A stretch of 64,000 nt of DNA from KACC-23026 sp963829575 (GTDB lineage: Bacteria; Bacillota; Bacilli; Bacillales; Sporolactobacillaceae). A program made the translations under genes and the position numbers. The notes under the pieces were generated by a model. The model had not been told where the DNA came from, searched no databases, and saw only the letters and a list, made by a program, of their open reading frames with translations. Numbering within the stretch: position 1 is the first letter of the stretch; the number at the start of each line of letters is the position of its first letter. This document shows positions 58,401 through 64,000 of this stretch, piece after piece. Location of the stretch: assembly GCA_963829575.1 (NCBI GenBank), contig CAWHJF010000013.1, positions 372,001 through 436,000 on the forward strand, in the 5' to 3' direction.

Positions 58401-58463
58401 AATTATGAAGCATCGATCCGAATGGAAGATTGGAAAGAAAACGGTCGAAAGGTGGTCTATTAG
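55461..58463 (+). CDS. yhaN: SMC/Rad50-like ATPase YhaN
   Basis: 1000 residues; ATG 55461 follows the yhaO stop directly, with GGAGGCGAGG as ribosome site. N-terminal Walker A GQNEAGKTTL (about 31-40), long coiled coils (about 170-440 and 530-840), and the C-terminal signature ELSRGTAEQLYVSIRLG (about 913-929) with Walker B LPLLVDDGFVNFD. Between the coils lies a hydrophobic pair of helices (about 475-530), a feature of the YhaN/DUF4175-like subgroup that may anchor the ATPase to the membrane. It is the probable partner of YhaO. Confidence 0.9.
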   Translation: MKITSVYIEQFGQFSNQHFEFPQHSFLVIQGQNEAGKTTLAHFIKYMLLGFPSRHQLKSSGYAGEHEAKIGGRLNVQLSNEESLSIVRHLRKENGRAKLYFSNGEIQDERLLQEWLKGMDLSLYNAIFSLDLDGLQNLHKLKPDTLQHYLFSTGMTGNSKVLELERKLEKEVGDRFKPNGTKPPINQTLIQLQETGQKLQVWERKLDDYDALKEKQVRLLNQLTELDRERHKRLEAKQDFIEYHAIEPSLIKCQSLKKELAAFPNSLDQFPIGGKARYEAWRTQVVTLESEKAGLEAQREQLEADREHLDGGFDDRWLILSETIRRHALDEASIEGEAYAQIRLEEKRKYEEEGLQRIGSQIGISWDSDPTQTIKAIDTGLDVKQKLKLSLQDLQQLDQEMVFIRREWTKLKQDLEEVQDPQRAIDFGLSDEALNKAEALYTQRARSDVRSEEMKWLNRDIQTAKERNASINKILQFSFVLPLIGILIGMGFVISRGAPYSSVTTFIEGSIWILFFVSLTIWFRRFLKKFQTALTQLKEWKQRRSELEEEEREIQAHDALLQQYERYLFEHGSRLELDKSRESLEKTLSARQFELREIEALKEDREAGLHTFLRTKGYPIMQDLSIALEMVQLIEKAKEKVSLIEELEGEIKTKRDHIETIQTRFHSLQERLDQPDATLKDLLSKLENMEEIDEARIQNEQADALLKKQCASLDERIARFKKECYNLWQQAGVTSEEEFYEREAQYIKKQECLKAYEEARSTLETLVPELETLERYMNGLNEGIWRGVTQEGLEMDVSTLDRERQALLSQIEDDRVALRHIEEDEQHPELVHKMERLKAKLNQEAHEWSVYKVALGLLSQAKNAYKENRLPKLLDFAQTYFKRLTNNAYSALYYQEEDGFTVEHTDGAIYKAEELSRGTAEQLYVSIRLGFIQLFDGALSLPLLVDDGFVNFDENRTEEMLTLLRELSHNRQVLLLTCRNNYEASIRMEDWKENGRKVVY

Positions 58464-58464
58464 A

Positions 58465-59142
58465 ATGACCGATTGGACGTTTCACATTAATCTTGTAGAA
58501 GATGAAGAAAATCTATCAACGATCTTAAAAACGTACTTGGAGAAGGAAGGGTGGAAAGTATCGGATTTTTCTGATGCGGAAAGCGCTTTGGACCATCTTC
58601 ATAACGGCGCGCATTTATGGATCTTAGATGTGATGTTGCCGGGCATGTCAGGCCACGAGTTAATCAAACAAGTTAAAGCGATTCACTCAGAGAAACCTGT
58701 TATTTTCATATCCGCACGTGATAAGGATTTGGATCGCATCACAGGTTTGGAACTCGGCAGCGACGATTATCTCACAAAACCGTTTCTCCCGAAAGAACTG
58801 GTGATTCGTGTTCAAAAACTTCTTCAACGTGTCTATGGTCACGGGATTAAGACGCGAATCATCGACTTGTTAGACTATCACATTGATGTAGCCAAAAGAC
58901 GCGTGCTAGAGAGTGATGGTGCCGAGATTGAACTGACGATGAAGGAATTTGATGTGCTGTTGTATTTGCTTGAGAATACAAATGTCGCCAGAACCAGAGA
59001 AGAAATTCTTACTGAGGTATGGGGTGTGGATTATTTTGGTTCAAATCGTGCGGTCGATGATGTGATTCGGAGGATTCGAAAAAAAATGCCGCGTCTGTCG
59101 CTTGAAACCCTATATGGTGCCGGTTATAGGATTGTGACTTAA
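58465..59142 (+). CDS. cssR: OmpR-type response regulator, CssR-like
   Basis: 225 residues from ATG 58465, one base after the yhaN stop, with AAAGGTGG upstream. Receiver domain: acidic pocket VEDEEN (residues 11-16), phospho-acceptor Asp in LWILDVMLPGMSG (about 54), SAR (about 82) and Lys in YLTKPF (about 105). The C-terminal winged helix ends TLYGAGYRIVT. Sequence and length match B. subtilis CssR, which with CssS senses misfolded secreted proteins and induces htrA/htrB. It is co-transcribed with yhaO-yhaN. Confidence 0.85.
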   Translation: MTDWTFHINLVEDEENLSTILKTYLEKEGWKVSDFSDAESALDHLHNGAHLWILDVMLPGMSGHELIKQVKAIHSEKPVIFISARDKDLDRITGLELGSDDYLTKPFLPKELVIRVQKLLQRVYGHGIKTRIIDLLDYHIDVAKRRVLESDGAEIELTMKEFDVLLYLLENTNVARTREEILTEVWGVDYFGSNRAVDDVIRRIRKKMPRLSLETLYGAGYRIVT

Positions 59143-59144
59143 TC

Positions 59145-60479
59145 ATGTTTCGTTTAACGCTAACCAAACGGATTTGGTTATCTTTTATTTTTTTAATCTT
59201 AGTGATTGCTCTGATTGTAGCGATTATCTATCCGATGTCCATTCAACAGGCTTTAAAAGAAGACTCATTTGAACTGATTGAGCAAGAACAACTCTCGTTA
59301 CTCCCAAACTTGAATAATGAGAGTGTGCCCAAATCGGGGCTTGGATTTATTGAACAACAACAGGCCTCTCGATCTGTCGGCAACCTTATAGTGGTTAATG
59401 GGGTTGGACAATTGGACGGTGACACGGTCCCAACAGAAGTCCTTAAACAAATGATGGCAAATGTCGCGCAACATGGCTCTAAGGTCGGGCGTTTTGAATT
59501 GAATTATAATGGTGCCACGCTTTTTTATGTGACTCGAAAATTACAGAATTCGACTGGACAAGGGTATCTCATCTCATTCATGTGGGACACGTATCGAAAT
59601 GAAATGGCGAAAAAATTATGGATTCGATTACTCTTTGTCTTTTTACTTGCAGTTCTGGTTAGTCTTGCCTTTTCGGCATGGCTCACGCATTACTTAAAAG
59701 CGCCATTAAAAGCACTTGGGAAAAATTTCGAAGCAATCTCCAAGCTCGATTGGAAGGAACCTTTTCGCTGGAATAGTGGAGATGAATTTCAATCACTTGC
59801 CGATCAGTTTGAAGAAATGCGACTGAACTTAGTTCACTATGATGAGGCACAAAAAGAATTTTTGCAACAAGCCTCTCATGAGCTGAAAACCCCCATTATG
59901 GTTATTCAAAGTTATTCACAGGCTGTCAAGGATGGGATGATGCCGAACAGCTTGGACATCACAATGGATATTATCTCTGGGGAAGCAAAGCAGATGGAAA
60001 ACCGAGTTAAAAAACTCTTATACTATACTAGAATTGATTCGTTAAAAGATGAATCTCCATTGTTAGATATCGTGTCATTTGGTGAATTAGCTCGTTTTTT
60101 AAAAGAACGGTTTTCAATTATGAAGCCGAATGTTCATTTTGATATTGAAGGAGAGGGTGTTTTCCTTAAGGTGGATCCTGAGCAATTTGGCACAATACTG
60201 GAGAATCTGCTTGAGAATGCCCTCCGTTATGCGGAATCAGAAATTCTGTTAAGCGCTAGAGAACAAAAAGGAAATCGAGTGATCACGATTAGTAACGATG
60301 GCCCGCCGATTCCTGCCGAACTCAAGAACTCCTTGTTTGAACCCTTTAAAAAAGGGGTGAATGGCCAGTTTGGGTTGGGTCTCGCCATTGTGAAACGCCT
60401 AGTTGAGCGTCATAATGGAACCATTGCACTCTTTAACCAAGAAAATGGCGTAATATTTGAAATCGTAATTCCGTATTAA
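59145..60479 (+). CDS. cssS: Sensor histidine kinase, CssS-like
   Basis: 444 residues; ATG 59145 two bases after the regulator stop. Membrane helix (about 12-32), extracytoplasmic sensor (about 33-160), second helix (about 163-183), HAMP (about 184-235), and His box QASHELKTPIMV (His near 246). N box is LENALRYAE (about 355), G box NDGPPIP and FGLGLAIVK (about 409). The closest known relative by pattern is CssS (secretion stress). Signal not proven. It completes a two-component system placed inside the yhaO-yhaN-yhaM block. Confidence 0.85.
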   Translation: MFRLTLTKRIWLSFIFLILVIALIVAIIYPMSIQQALKEDSFELIEQEQLSLLPNLNNESVPKSGLGFIEQQQASRSVGNLIVVNGVGQLDGDTVPTEVLKQMMANVAQHGSKVGRFELNYNGATLFYVTRKLQNSTGQGYLISFMWDTYRNEMAKKLWIRLLFVFLLAVLVSLAFSAWLTHYLKAPLKALGKNFEAISKLDWKEPFRWNSGDEFQSLADQFEEMRLNLVHYDEAQKEFLQQASHELKTPIMVIQSYSQAVKDGMMPNSLDITMDIISGEAKQMENRVKKLLYYTRIDSLKDESPLLDIVSFGELARFLKERFSIMKPNVHFDIEGEGVFLKVDPEQFGTILENLLENALRYAESEILLSAREQKGNRVITISNDGPPIPAELKNSLFEPFKKGVNGQFGLGLAIVKRLVERHNGTIALFNQENGVIFEIVIPY

Positions 60480-60521
60480 ATAAAAATAGAGAATGTAAAT
60501 CTAATAGAGGAGGAACTCATT

Positions 60522-61484
60522 TTGAAAGGAATTGGACAAGCCGTTGAAGGGGAAAGCATTCACCAATACCTATTAATTAAATCAGCCAATCGCTCGGTTG
60601 CGAGCAATGGCAAACCATTTTTAACGCTAATCTTGCAAGATATTTCAGGGGAAATTGAAGCAAAGTTGTGGGATGTCACACGAGATGATGAAGACGCTTA
60701 TCAATCTGATCTCATCGTATTAGTTGAAGGTGACATTACAAGTTTTAGAGGCAAAACACAACTTCGTCTACGCAATCTCCGTCCGGCGACGGAAGCCGAT
60801 CCGATTACAAAAGCGGACTTGGTTCCGGTTGCGCCAAAGCCGGTCGAAGAAATGATTGAGAAGATCACTCAGTATATTTTTAAAATGAGTAATTCGGTTC
60901 TTCAGCGCTTAACGCGCGCTCTGTTAAAAAAGCATCAAGCCGCTTTTTTTGATTATCCGGCAGCCACTCGCAATCATCATGAATATATGTCCGGGTTAGC
61001 GTATCATGTGGTGTCGATGCTTGATCTCGCCGAGGCGATTTGCAAACTCTATCCAGACTTAGATGCAGACCTTTTATATGCGGGGATCATTCTCCATGAT
61101 ATGGGTAAGGTGATCGAATTATCGGGGCCAACTGGGACTACCTATACGCTAGAAGGGAAATTATTAGGCCATATTTCCATTATGGTGAATGAAGTGGCGC
61201 AAATGGCAAAAGAGTTAGGTTTGGACCAAGAGGAAGAGGTGCTGATCTTAGAACACGTTATCCTGAGTCATCATTCCAAAGGGGAATGGGGAAGTCCGAA
61301 ACCGCCACTTGTCAAGGAAGCCGAAATTCTCCATATGATTGATAATTTAGATGCGAAGATGAATATGATGTCAAGGGCTTTGGAAAAAGTTGGTCCGGGT
61401 GAATTCACTGATAAATTATTTGCAATGGATCAACGCACCTTCTATAAGCCAACCTTCACGAATAAAAATGTTGTCGTCAAATAA
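60522..61484 (+). CDS. yhaM: 3'-5' exoribonuclease YhaM
   Basis: 320 residues from TTG 60522, after GAGGAGGAAC. N-terminal OB-fold (about 15-95: FLTLILQDISGEIEAKLWD...LRLRNLRPA) and an HD phosphohydrolase domain (about 160-290: NHHEYMSGLAYHVVSML, ILHDMGKV, HVILSHHSKGEWGSPKPP). This is YhaM, a processive or distributive 3'-5' exonuclease acting on RNA and DNA ends in Bacilli. In B. subtilis yhaM directly follows yhaN; here cssRS-like genes lie between. A strong terminator follows. Confidence 0.94.
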   Translation: MKGIGQAVEGESIHQYLLIKSANRSVASNGKPFLTLILQDISGEIEAKLWDVTRDDEDAYQSDLIVLVEGDITSFRGKTQLRLRNLRPATEADPITKADLVPVAPKPVEEMIEKITQYIFKMSNSVLQRLTRALLKKHQAAFFDYPAATRNHHEYMSGLAYHVVSMLDLAEAICKLYPDLDADLLYAGIILHDMGKVIELSGPTGTTYTLEGKLLGHISIMVNEVAQMAKELGLDQEEEVLILEHVILSHHSKGEWGSPKPPLVKEAEILHMIDNLDAKMNMMSRALEKVGPGEFTDKLFAMDQRTFYKPTFTNKNVVVK

Positions 61485-61502
61485 CCGGTCTGTTACATCT
61501 CT

Positions 61503-61537
61503 AAACCATCCTTTGTTATTTAAAGGGTGGTTTTTTT
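61503..61537 (+). terminator. Terminator after yhaM
   Basis: 12-bp stem AAACCATCCTTT / AAAGGGTGGTTT (one G-T pair), 7-base loop, then a T-run. Confidence 0.88.
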
Positions 61538-61607
61538 AAATTAAACGATTAGTTAATGGACTATTTGAATATGGAATAAAAAAATAACTTGTAAACCATT
61601 TCAAAAG

Positions 61608-61636
61608 TTGACGTTTACGTAAGATATACGTATACT
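61608..61636 (+). promoter_or_regulatory. Sigma-A promoter with MerR-type dyad before the merR gene
   Basis: -35 TTGACG (61608-61613), 17-bp spacer, -10 TATACT (61631-61636). The spacer holds an inverted repeat GTTTACGT / ACGTATAC (one mismatch), where MerR-family proteins bind. A ~190-base leader separates it from the gene. The region 61637-61825 has only the doubtful peptide at 61730. Confidence 0.65.
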
Positions 61637-61729
61637 TTAATAGGACTTATAGTTGGTTTGGAATGATTTTAGGACCAAAGTAGGGAAAACTAAGTCATCT
61701 ATTTTTGGATAGGCAAGGTGATCTCATAC

Positions 61730-61801
61730 TTGAAACGTCAGGATTCAGACAAAATTAGAAGAAGTTTGGTTCAGCGTGTTCCGTTCTATGGGCATGTTTG
61801 A
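61730..61801 (+). CDS. Candidate 23-residue leader peptide
   Basis: TTG 61730 lies eight bases after AAGGTGAT; the frame reads LKRQDSDKIRRSLVQRVPFYGHV then stop, 24 bases before merR. Basic and short, it could be an attenuation-type leader for the efflux operon. It is supported only by its ribosome site and position. Confidence 0.25.
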   Translation: MKRQDSDKIRRSLVQRVPFYGHV

Positions 61802-61825
61802 ATAGTTCAGGGTTGGAGGCACGAT

Positions 61826-62269
61826 ATGGAGGAAAACTTAAAGATCGATGAGGTTGCCAAACAATGTGGTTTAAGCAAAAGAACGATTCGATATTACGAA
61901 GAAATCGGTCTTCTAAAAGCACCGCCACGAAGTGAAGGTGGGACACGGCTCTATTCAGAGGAACATATTGAAGCGCTCAAAAAAGTCACGACTTTTAAAG
62001 AAGTCTTGGGATTTACCCTTCAAGAACTTCAGCATTTCCTTGGATTACAAGAAACGTTTGAAAGAGAACGGGATATGTATCGCCAAACCCAAGATCCGGC
62101 TGGTCAGAAGGAAAAATTAAACGAGATTGTCCTTGCATTAGATGACCAAATAGACGTCATTGAGGAAAAGATGAAGAAGCTATTAACGGTTCAGACCGAT
62201 CTTATGACATTAAGGGAACGTGCTAAAGTTCAAATTGAAAAAATTGAGAACGATACAGCTTCTAAATAA
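61826..62269 (+). CDS. MerR-family transcription regulator
   Basis: 147 residues; ATG 61826 after GTTGGAGG. The N-terminal MerR helix-turn-helix (KIDEVAKQCGLSKRTIRYYEEIGLL, about 6-30) is followed by the wing (RSEGGTRLYSEEHIEAL), a dimer coiled coil (about 80-140) and no cysteine-based metal site. Such short MerR proteins usually respond to organic compounds or stress. It stands 31 bp before an MFS efflux gene, which it probably controls along with itself. Confidence 0.9.
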   Translation: MEENLKIDEVAKQCGLSKRTIRYYEEIGLLKAPPRSEGGTRLYSEEHIEALKKVTTFKEVLGFTLQELQHFLGLQETFERERDMYRQTQDPAGQKEKLNEIVLALDDQIDVIEEKMKKLLTVQTDLMTLRERAKVQIEKIENDTASK

Positions 62270-62300
62270 AAATTTTAAGTGAGCAGAGGAGAAGAAAAGA

Positions 62301-63536
62301 ATGGCAACTCATAGTCATCAAGGTGTTTCTACAGAAAAGGAAGGCCAACCCATTGCGGTATGGGCTGTTTTTTTTGCGTGTATTATTGCATTTATGGGGT
62401 TAGGGCTAGTGGATCCGATTCTACCTGCAATCTCAAAACAACTTAATGCAACCCAAAGTCAAGTGACCTTGCTTTTTACCAGTTACAATGCTGTAATGGC
62501 GGTGGCCATGTTAGTCACGGGTGTAATCTCTACACGTTTAGGGATTAAAGCGACATTACTCTCAGGGATCGTCATTATTGCGGTGTTCTCTGCTTGGGGT
62601 GGGTTGTCCAATAACATTTGGAAAATTGTCGCTCTTCGCGGTGGATGGGGACTTGGAAATGCGCTTTTTGTGGCGACTGCTCTGACAGCCATTGTCACCC
62701 TCTCTAAGAGCGGAACGGCTAAGGCGGTTATTTTATATGAAGCGGCGATCGGGCTTGGGATCTCGGTGGGACCACTTATTGGTGGAGAATTAGGCTCTTA
62801 TAGTTGGAGAGGCCCGTTCTTAGGGGTGGCTACCTTAATGGTTGTGGCGTTTATTTTGGTTAGTATTTTAATGCCAAGTAATAAAAAAATAACTGCCGAG
62901 GCTCCAGTGGGTCAAGCTAAAAAGTCGACATCCCTACTTGATCCATTTCGTGCGTTACGCCATCGATCCATCGTCGTATTTGGTTTAGCGGCTTGTCTGT
63001 ATAATTTTGGTTTTTTCACACTACTAGCCTACACACCTTTTGTCTTAGGTAAAATGGGCTTAGATGCTCATGGGCTTGGGTATGTGTTTATCGGTTGGGG
63101 GGCTTTACTCGCTGTTACATCCGTTTTTATGGCGCCAAAACTCCAACAACGGTTTGGAACAGTGACCTCAATGTGTGCCATGCTCTTTTTGTTCGCCGTT
63201 ACATTGCTTGCAATGGGAATATGGACGTATTCAGAATGGTGGATGATCCTTGCTGTTGTTCTGGCTGGTGCCTTACTTGGGAACAATAACACGTTAATTA
63301 CAACAGCTGTCATGAATGCTGCACCAATTGAACGTTCAACGGCATCTGCCGCTTACAGTTTCTTGCGTTTCTTAGGAGGTGCTGTGGCTCCTTTCTTAGC
63401 CGGGAAACTTGCCGATTGGTTTTCACCGCATGTACCGTTTATTGTCGGTGGTTGCTTCGTCCTCGTATCGGTCGTATTCGTTCTAATGAATCGCAGCCAT
63501 GTGACGCATGTCGATTCGGTAGAAACAGGTCATTAA
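62301..63536 (+). CDS. MFS drug-efflux-type transporter
   Basis: 411 residues; ATG 62301 after AGAGGAGAAG. Twelve membrane helices. The DHA1 antiporter pattern is visible: VDPILPAISKQL after helix 1, the loop 2-3 motif STRLGIKATLLSG, and the motif-C-like GLGISVGPLIGGELG in helix 5. It resembles multidrug or small-molecule exporters of Bacilli. The MerR gene just upstream suggests inducible export. Substrate unknown. No terminator is obvious; a weak GC-rich hairpin lies after the stop. Confidence 0.88.
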   Translation: MATHSHQGVSTEKEGQPIAVWAVFFACIIAFMGLGLVDPILPAISKQLNATQSQVTLLFTSYNAVMAVAMLVTGVISTRLGIKATLLSGIVIIAVFSAWGGLSNNIWKIVALRGGWGLGNALFVATALTAIVTLSKSGTAKAVILYEAAIGLGISVGPLIGGELGSYSWRGPFLGVATLMVVAFILVSILMPSNKKITAEAPVGQAKKSTSLLDPFRALRHRSIVVFGLAACLYNFGFFTLLAYTPFVLGKMGLDAHGLGYVFIGWGALLAVTSVFMAPKLQQRFGTVTSMCAMLFLFAVTLLAMGIWTYSEWWMILAVVLAGALLGNNNTLITTAVMNAAPIERSTASAAYSFLRFLGGAVAPFLAGKLADWFSPHVPFIVGGCFVLVSVVFVLMNRSHVTHVDSVETGH

Positions 63537-63650
63537 AAACTTAGCGTTAATGCGGGGGAGACGCCTCTCACCTTGGCGCTTCATTTAGATCGCGTGTGCT
63601 TAAGACAATTATAAATGCTAAATGCTATACAAAAGAGGGGTCCTCGAACA

Positions 63651-64000
63651 ATGAAAGCCAAAGACTTTATGATCACAGAAGTCCATTCAGTAAGCCCGTC
63701 TACTACAATAAGAGAGCTGTTGACCTTACTTATGGAAAAAGAGATAGGTGGCGTTCCAGTCGTCAATGAAGAGAACCAGATTGCGGGTATGGTGAGCGAT
63801 GGCGATGTCATTCGATATCTTGCTCCAAAACCAGATCTGGTCCATGATCTGTTTTATTCGGTCTACGTACAAAAGGGAGAAGAGGAAAAAGAAGTTTTAT
63901 CTCATAAAATCGATCATAAGGTAAGTGAGTTACTCAAACATAAACAAATCTACTTCGTCAATCCAGAAGAAGAATTTGAAGAAGTGATCCGTCTCCTTTC
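63651..64000 (+). CDS. CBS-domain protein (3' end outside window)
   Basis: The first 116 codons are visible from ATG 63651, with AAGAGGGG upstream. The start MKAKDFMITEVHSVSPSTTIRELLTLLMEKEIGGVPVVNEENQIAGMVSDGDVIRYL is a full CBS motif. After a linker, a second one appears to begin near VSELLKHKQIYFVNPEEEFEEVIRLL. CBS pairs bind adenine nucleotides and usually act as regulatory modules. A stand-alone CBS protein of ~150 residues is the likely full form, but a C-terminal extension cannot be ruled out. Confidence 0.85.
   Translation, partial: MKAKDFMITEVHSVSPSTTIRELLTLLMEKEIGGVPVVNEENQIAGMVSDGDVIRYLAPKPDLVHDLFYSVYVQKGEEEKEVLSHKIDHKVSELLKHKQIYFVNPEEEFEEVIRLL

Noticed and set aside
1..64000. Defence island, prophage or biosynthetic cluster
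   Set aside because: No restriction-modification, toxin-antitoxin, phage structural, integrase, NRPS/PKS or lanthipeptide genes are visible; almost all genes match housekeeping or accessory Bacillales families.

Overview
The window looks like chromosomal DNA of an endospore-forming, low-to-moderate GC member of the Bacillales. Direct evidence is an alpha/beta-type small acid-soluble spore protein, a YjcZ-type sporulation peptide, CotF-like coat proteins next to adhB, purine-rich ribosome binding sites, a c-di-AMP (ydaO/yuaA) riboswitch, and many genes matching Bacillus subtilis families (ktrAB, qoxABCD, opuA, msmX-yxkF, yheA/yheB/yheE, yhfH, yhaO-yhaN-yhaM, cssRS). The genus cannot be fixed from this sequence. 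Features not shared with B. subtilis are a glyoxylate shunt (aceBA), an SQD1-type UDP-sulfoquinovose synthase and a different local gene order. There are no rRNA, tRNA, CRISPR or prophage genes.

Layout. 1-2.6 kb (minus): partial zinc alcohol dehydrogenase, two coat-F-like proteins, a secreted-type amidase. 2.9-6.4 kb: CopA copper ATPase and a DUF3231 protein. 6.6-8.8 kb (minus): KtrA/KtrB potassium uptake behind a promoter, c-di-AMP riboswitch and terminator. 8.9-14 kb: a 21-bp repeat array, tautomerase, YjcZ peptide, NicO-type nickel/cobalt exporter, a 52-bp tandem repeat, a wrecked wrbA, the SQD1-like gene and a frameshifted PiT-like permease. 14-23 kb: CHASE3-GGDEF diguanylate cyclase, second DUF3231 gene, what may be the remains of an RND adaptor, an RND pump, a cell-wall amidase and a CopC-domain protein.

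23.3-30 kb: a complete aa3-type menaquinol oxidase operon (qoxABCD-ctaB, minus), divergent from a DUF2249 gene and a Crp/Fnr regulator without an Fe-S cysteine cluster. Two TGTGA-N6-TCACA-type boxes sit near -42 of predicted promoters in both directions, and an RIC/ScdA-N-like protein lacking the usual Cys-Cys lies next door. This reads as a self-contained respiratory or NO/oxygen control unit. 30.3-34.4 kb: GbsR regulator and the OpuA glycine-betaine ABC transporter. 34.6-40 kb: SASP, an IS-end-like palindrome, MsmX, YxkF, small proteins and yheE/yheB/yheA. 40.2-45.4 kb: formate dehydrogenase with its DUF1641 partner, a second 21-bp repeat array, an HMA-like protein, a zinc-ribbon peptide, a ~51-bp hairpin array and a formate/nitrite channel.

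45.5-53 kb: HAD phosphatase, YhzD, acyl-CoA synthetase with a cre-like site, an SDR, and aceB-aceA bracketed by two YhfH zinc-ribbon paralogues. The two yhfH promoters are nearly superimposable and carry palindromic operator-like sites; a related site lies before aceB. Fatty-acid activation plus the glyoxylate shunt suggests growth on fatty acids or acetate. 53.3-64 kb: DeoD, then yhaO-yhaN, a CssRS-like two-component pair sitting between yhaN and yhaM, a MerR-MFS efflux pair and the start of a CBS-domain protein.

The best candidates for something undescribed are the dispersed 21-bp (two helical turns) intergenic repeat family, the yhfH/aceBA operator set and the Crp/Fnr-DUF2249-qox control unit. 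No new defence or biosynthetic system is evident.
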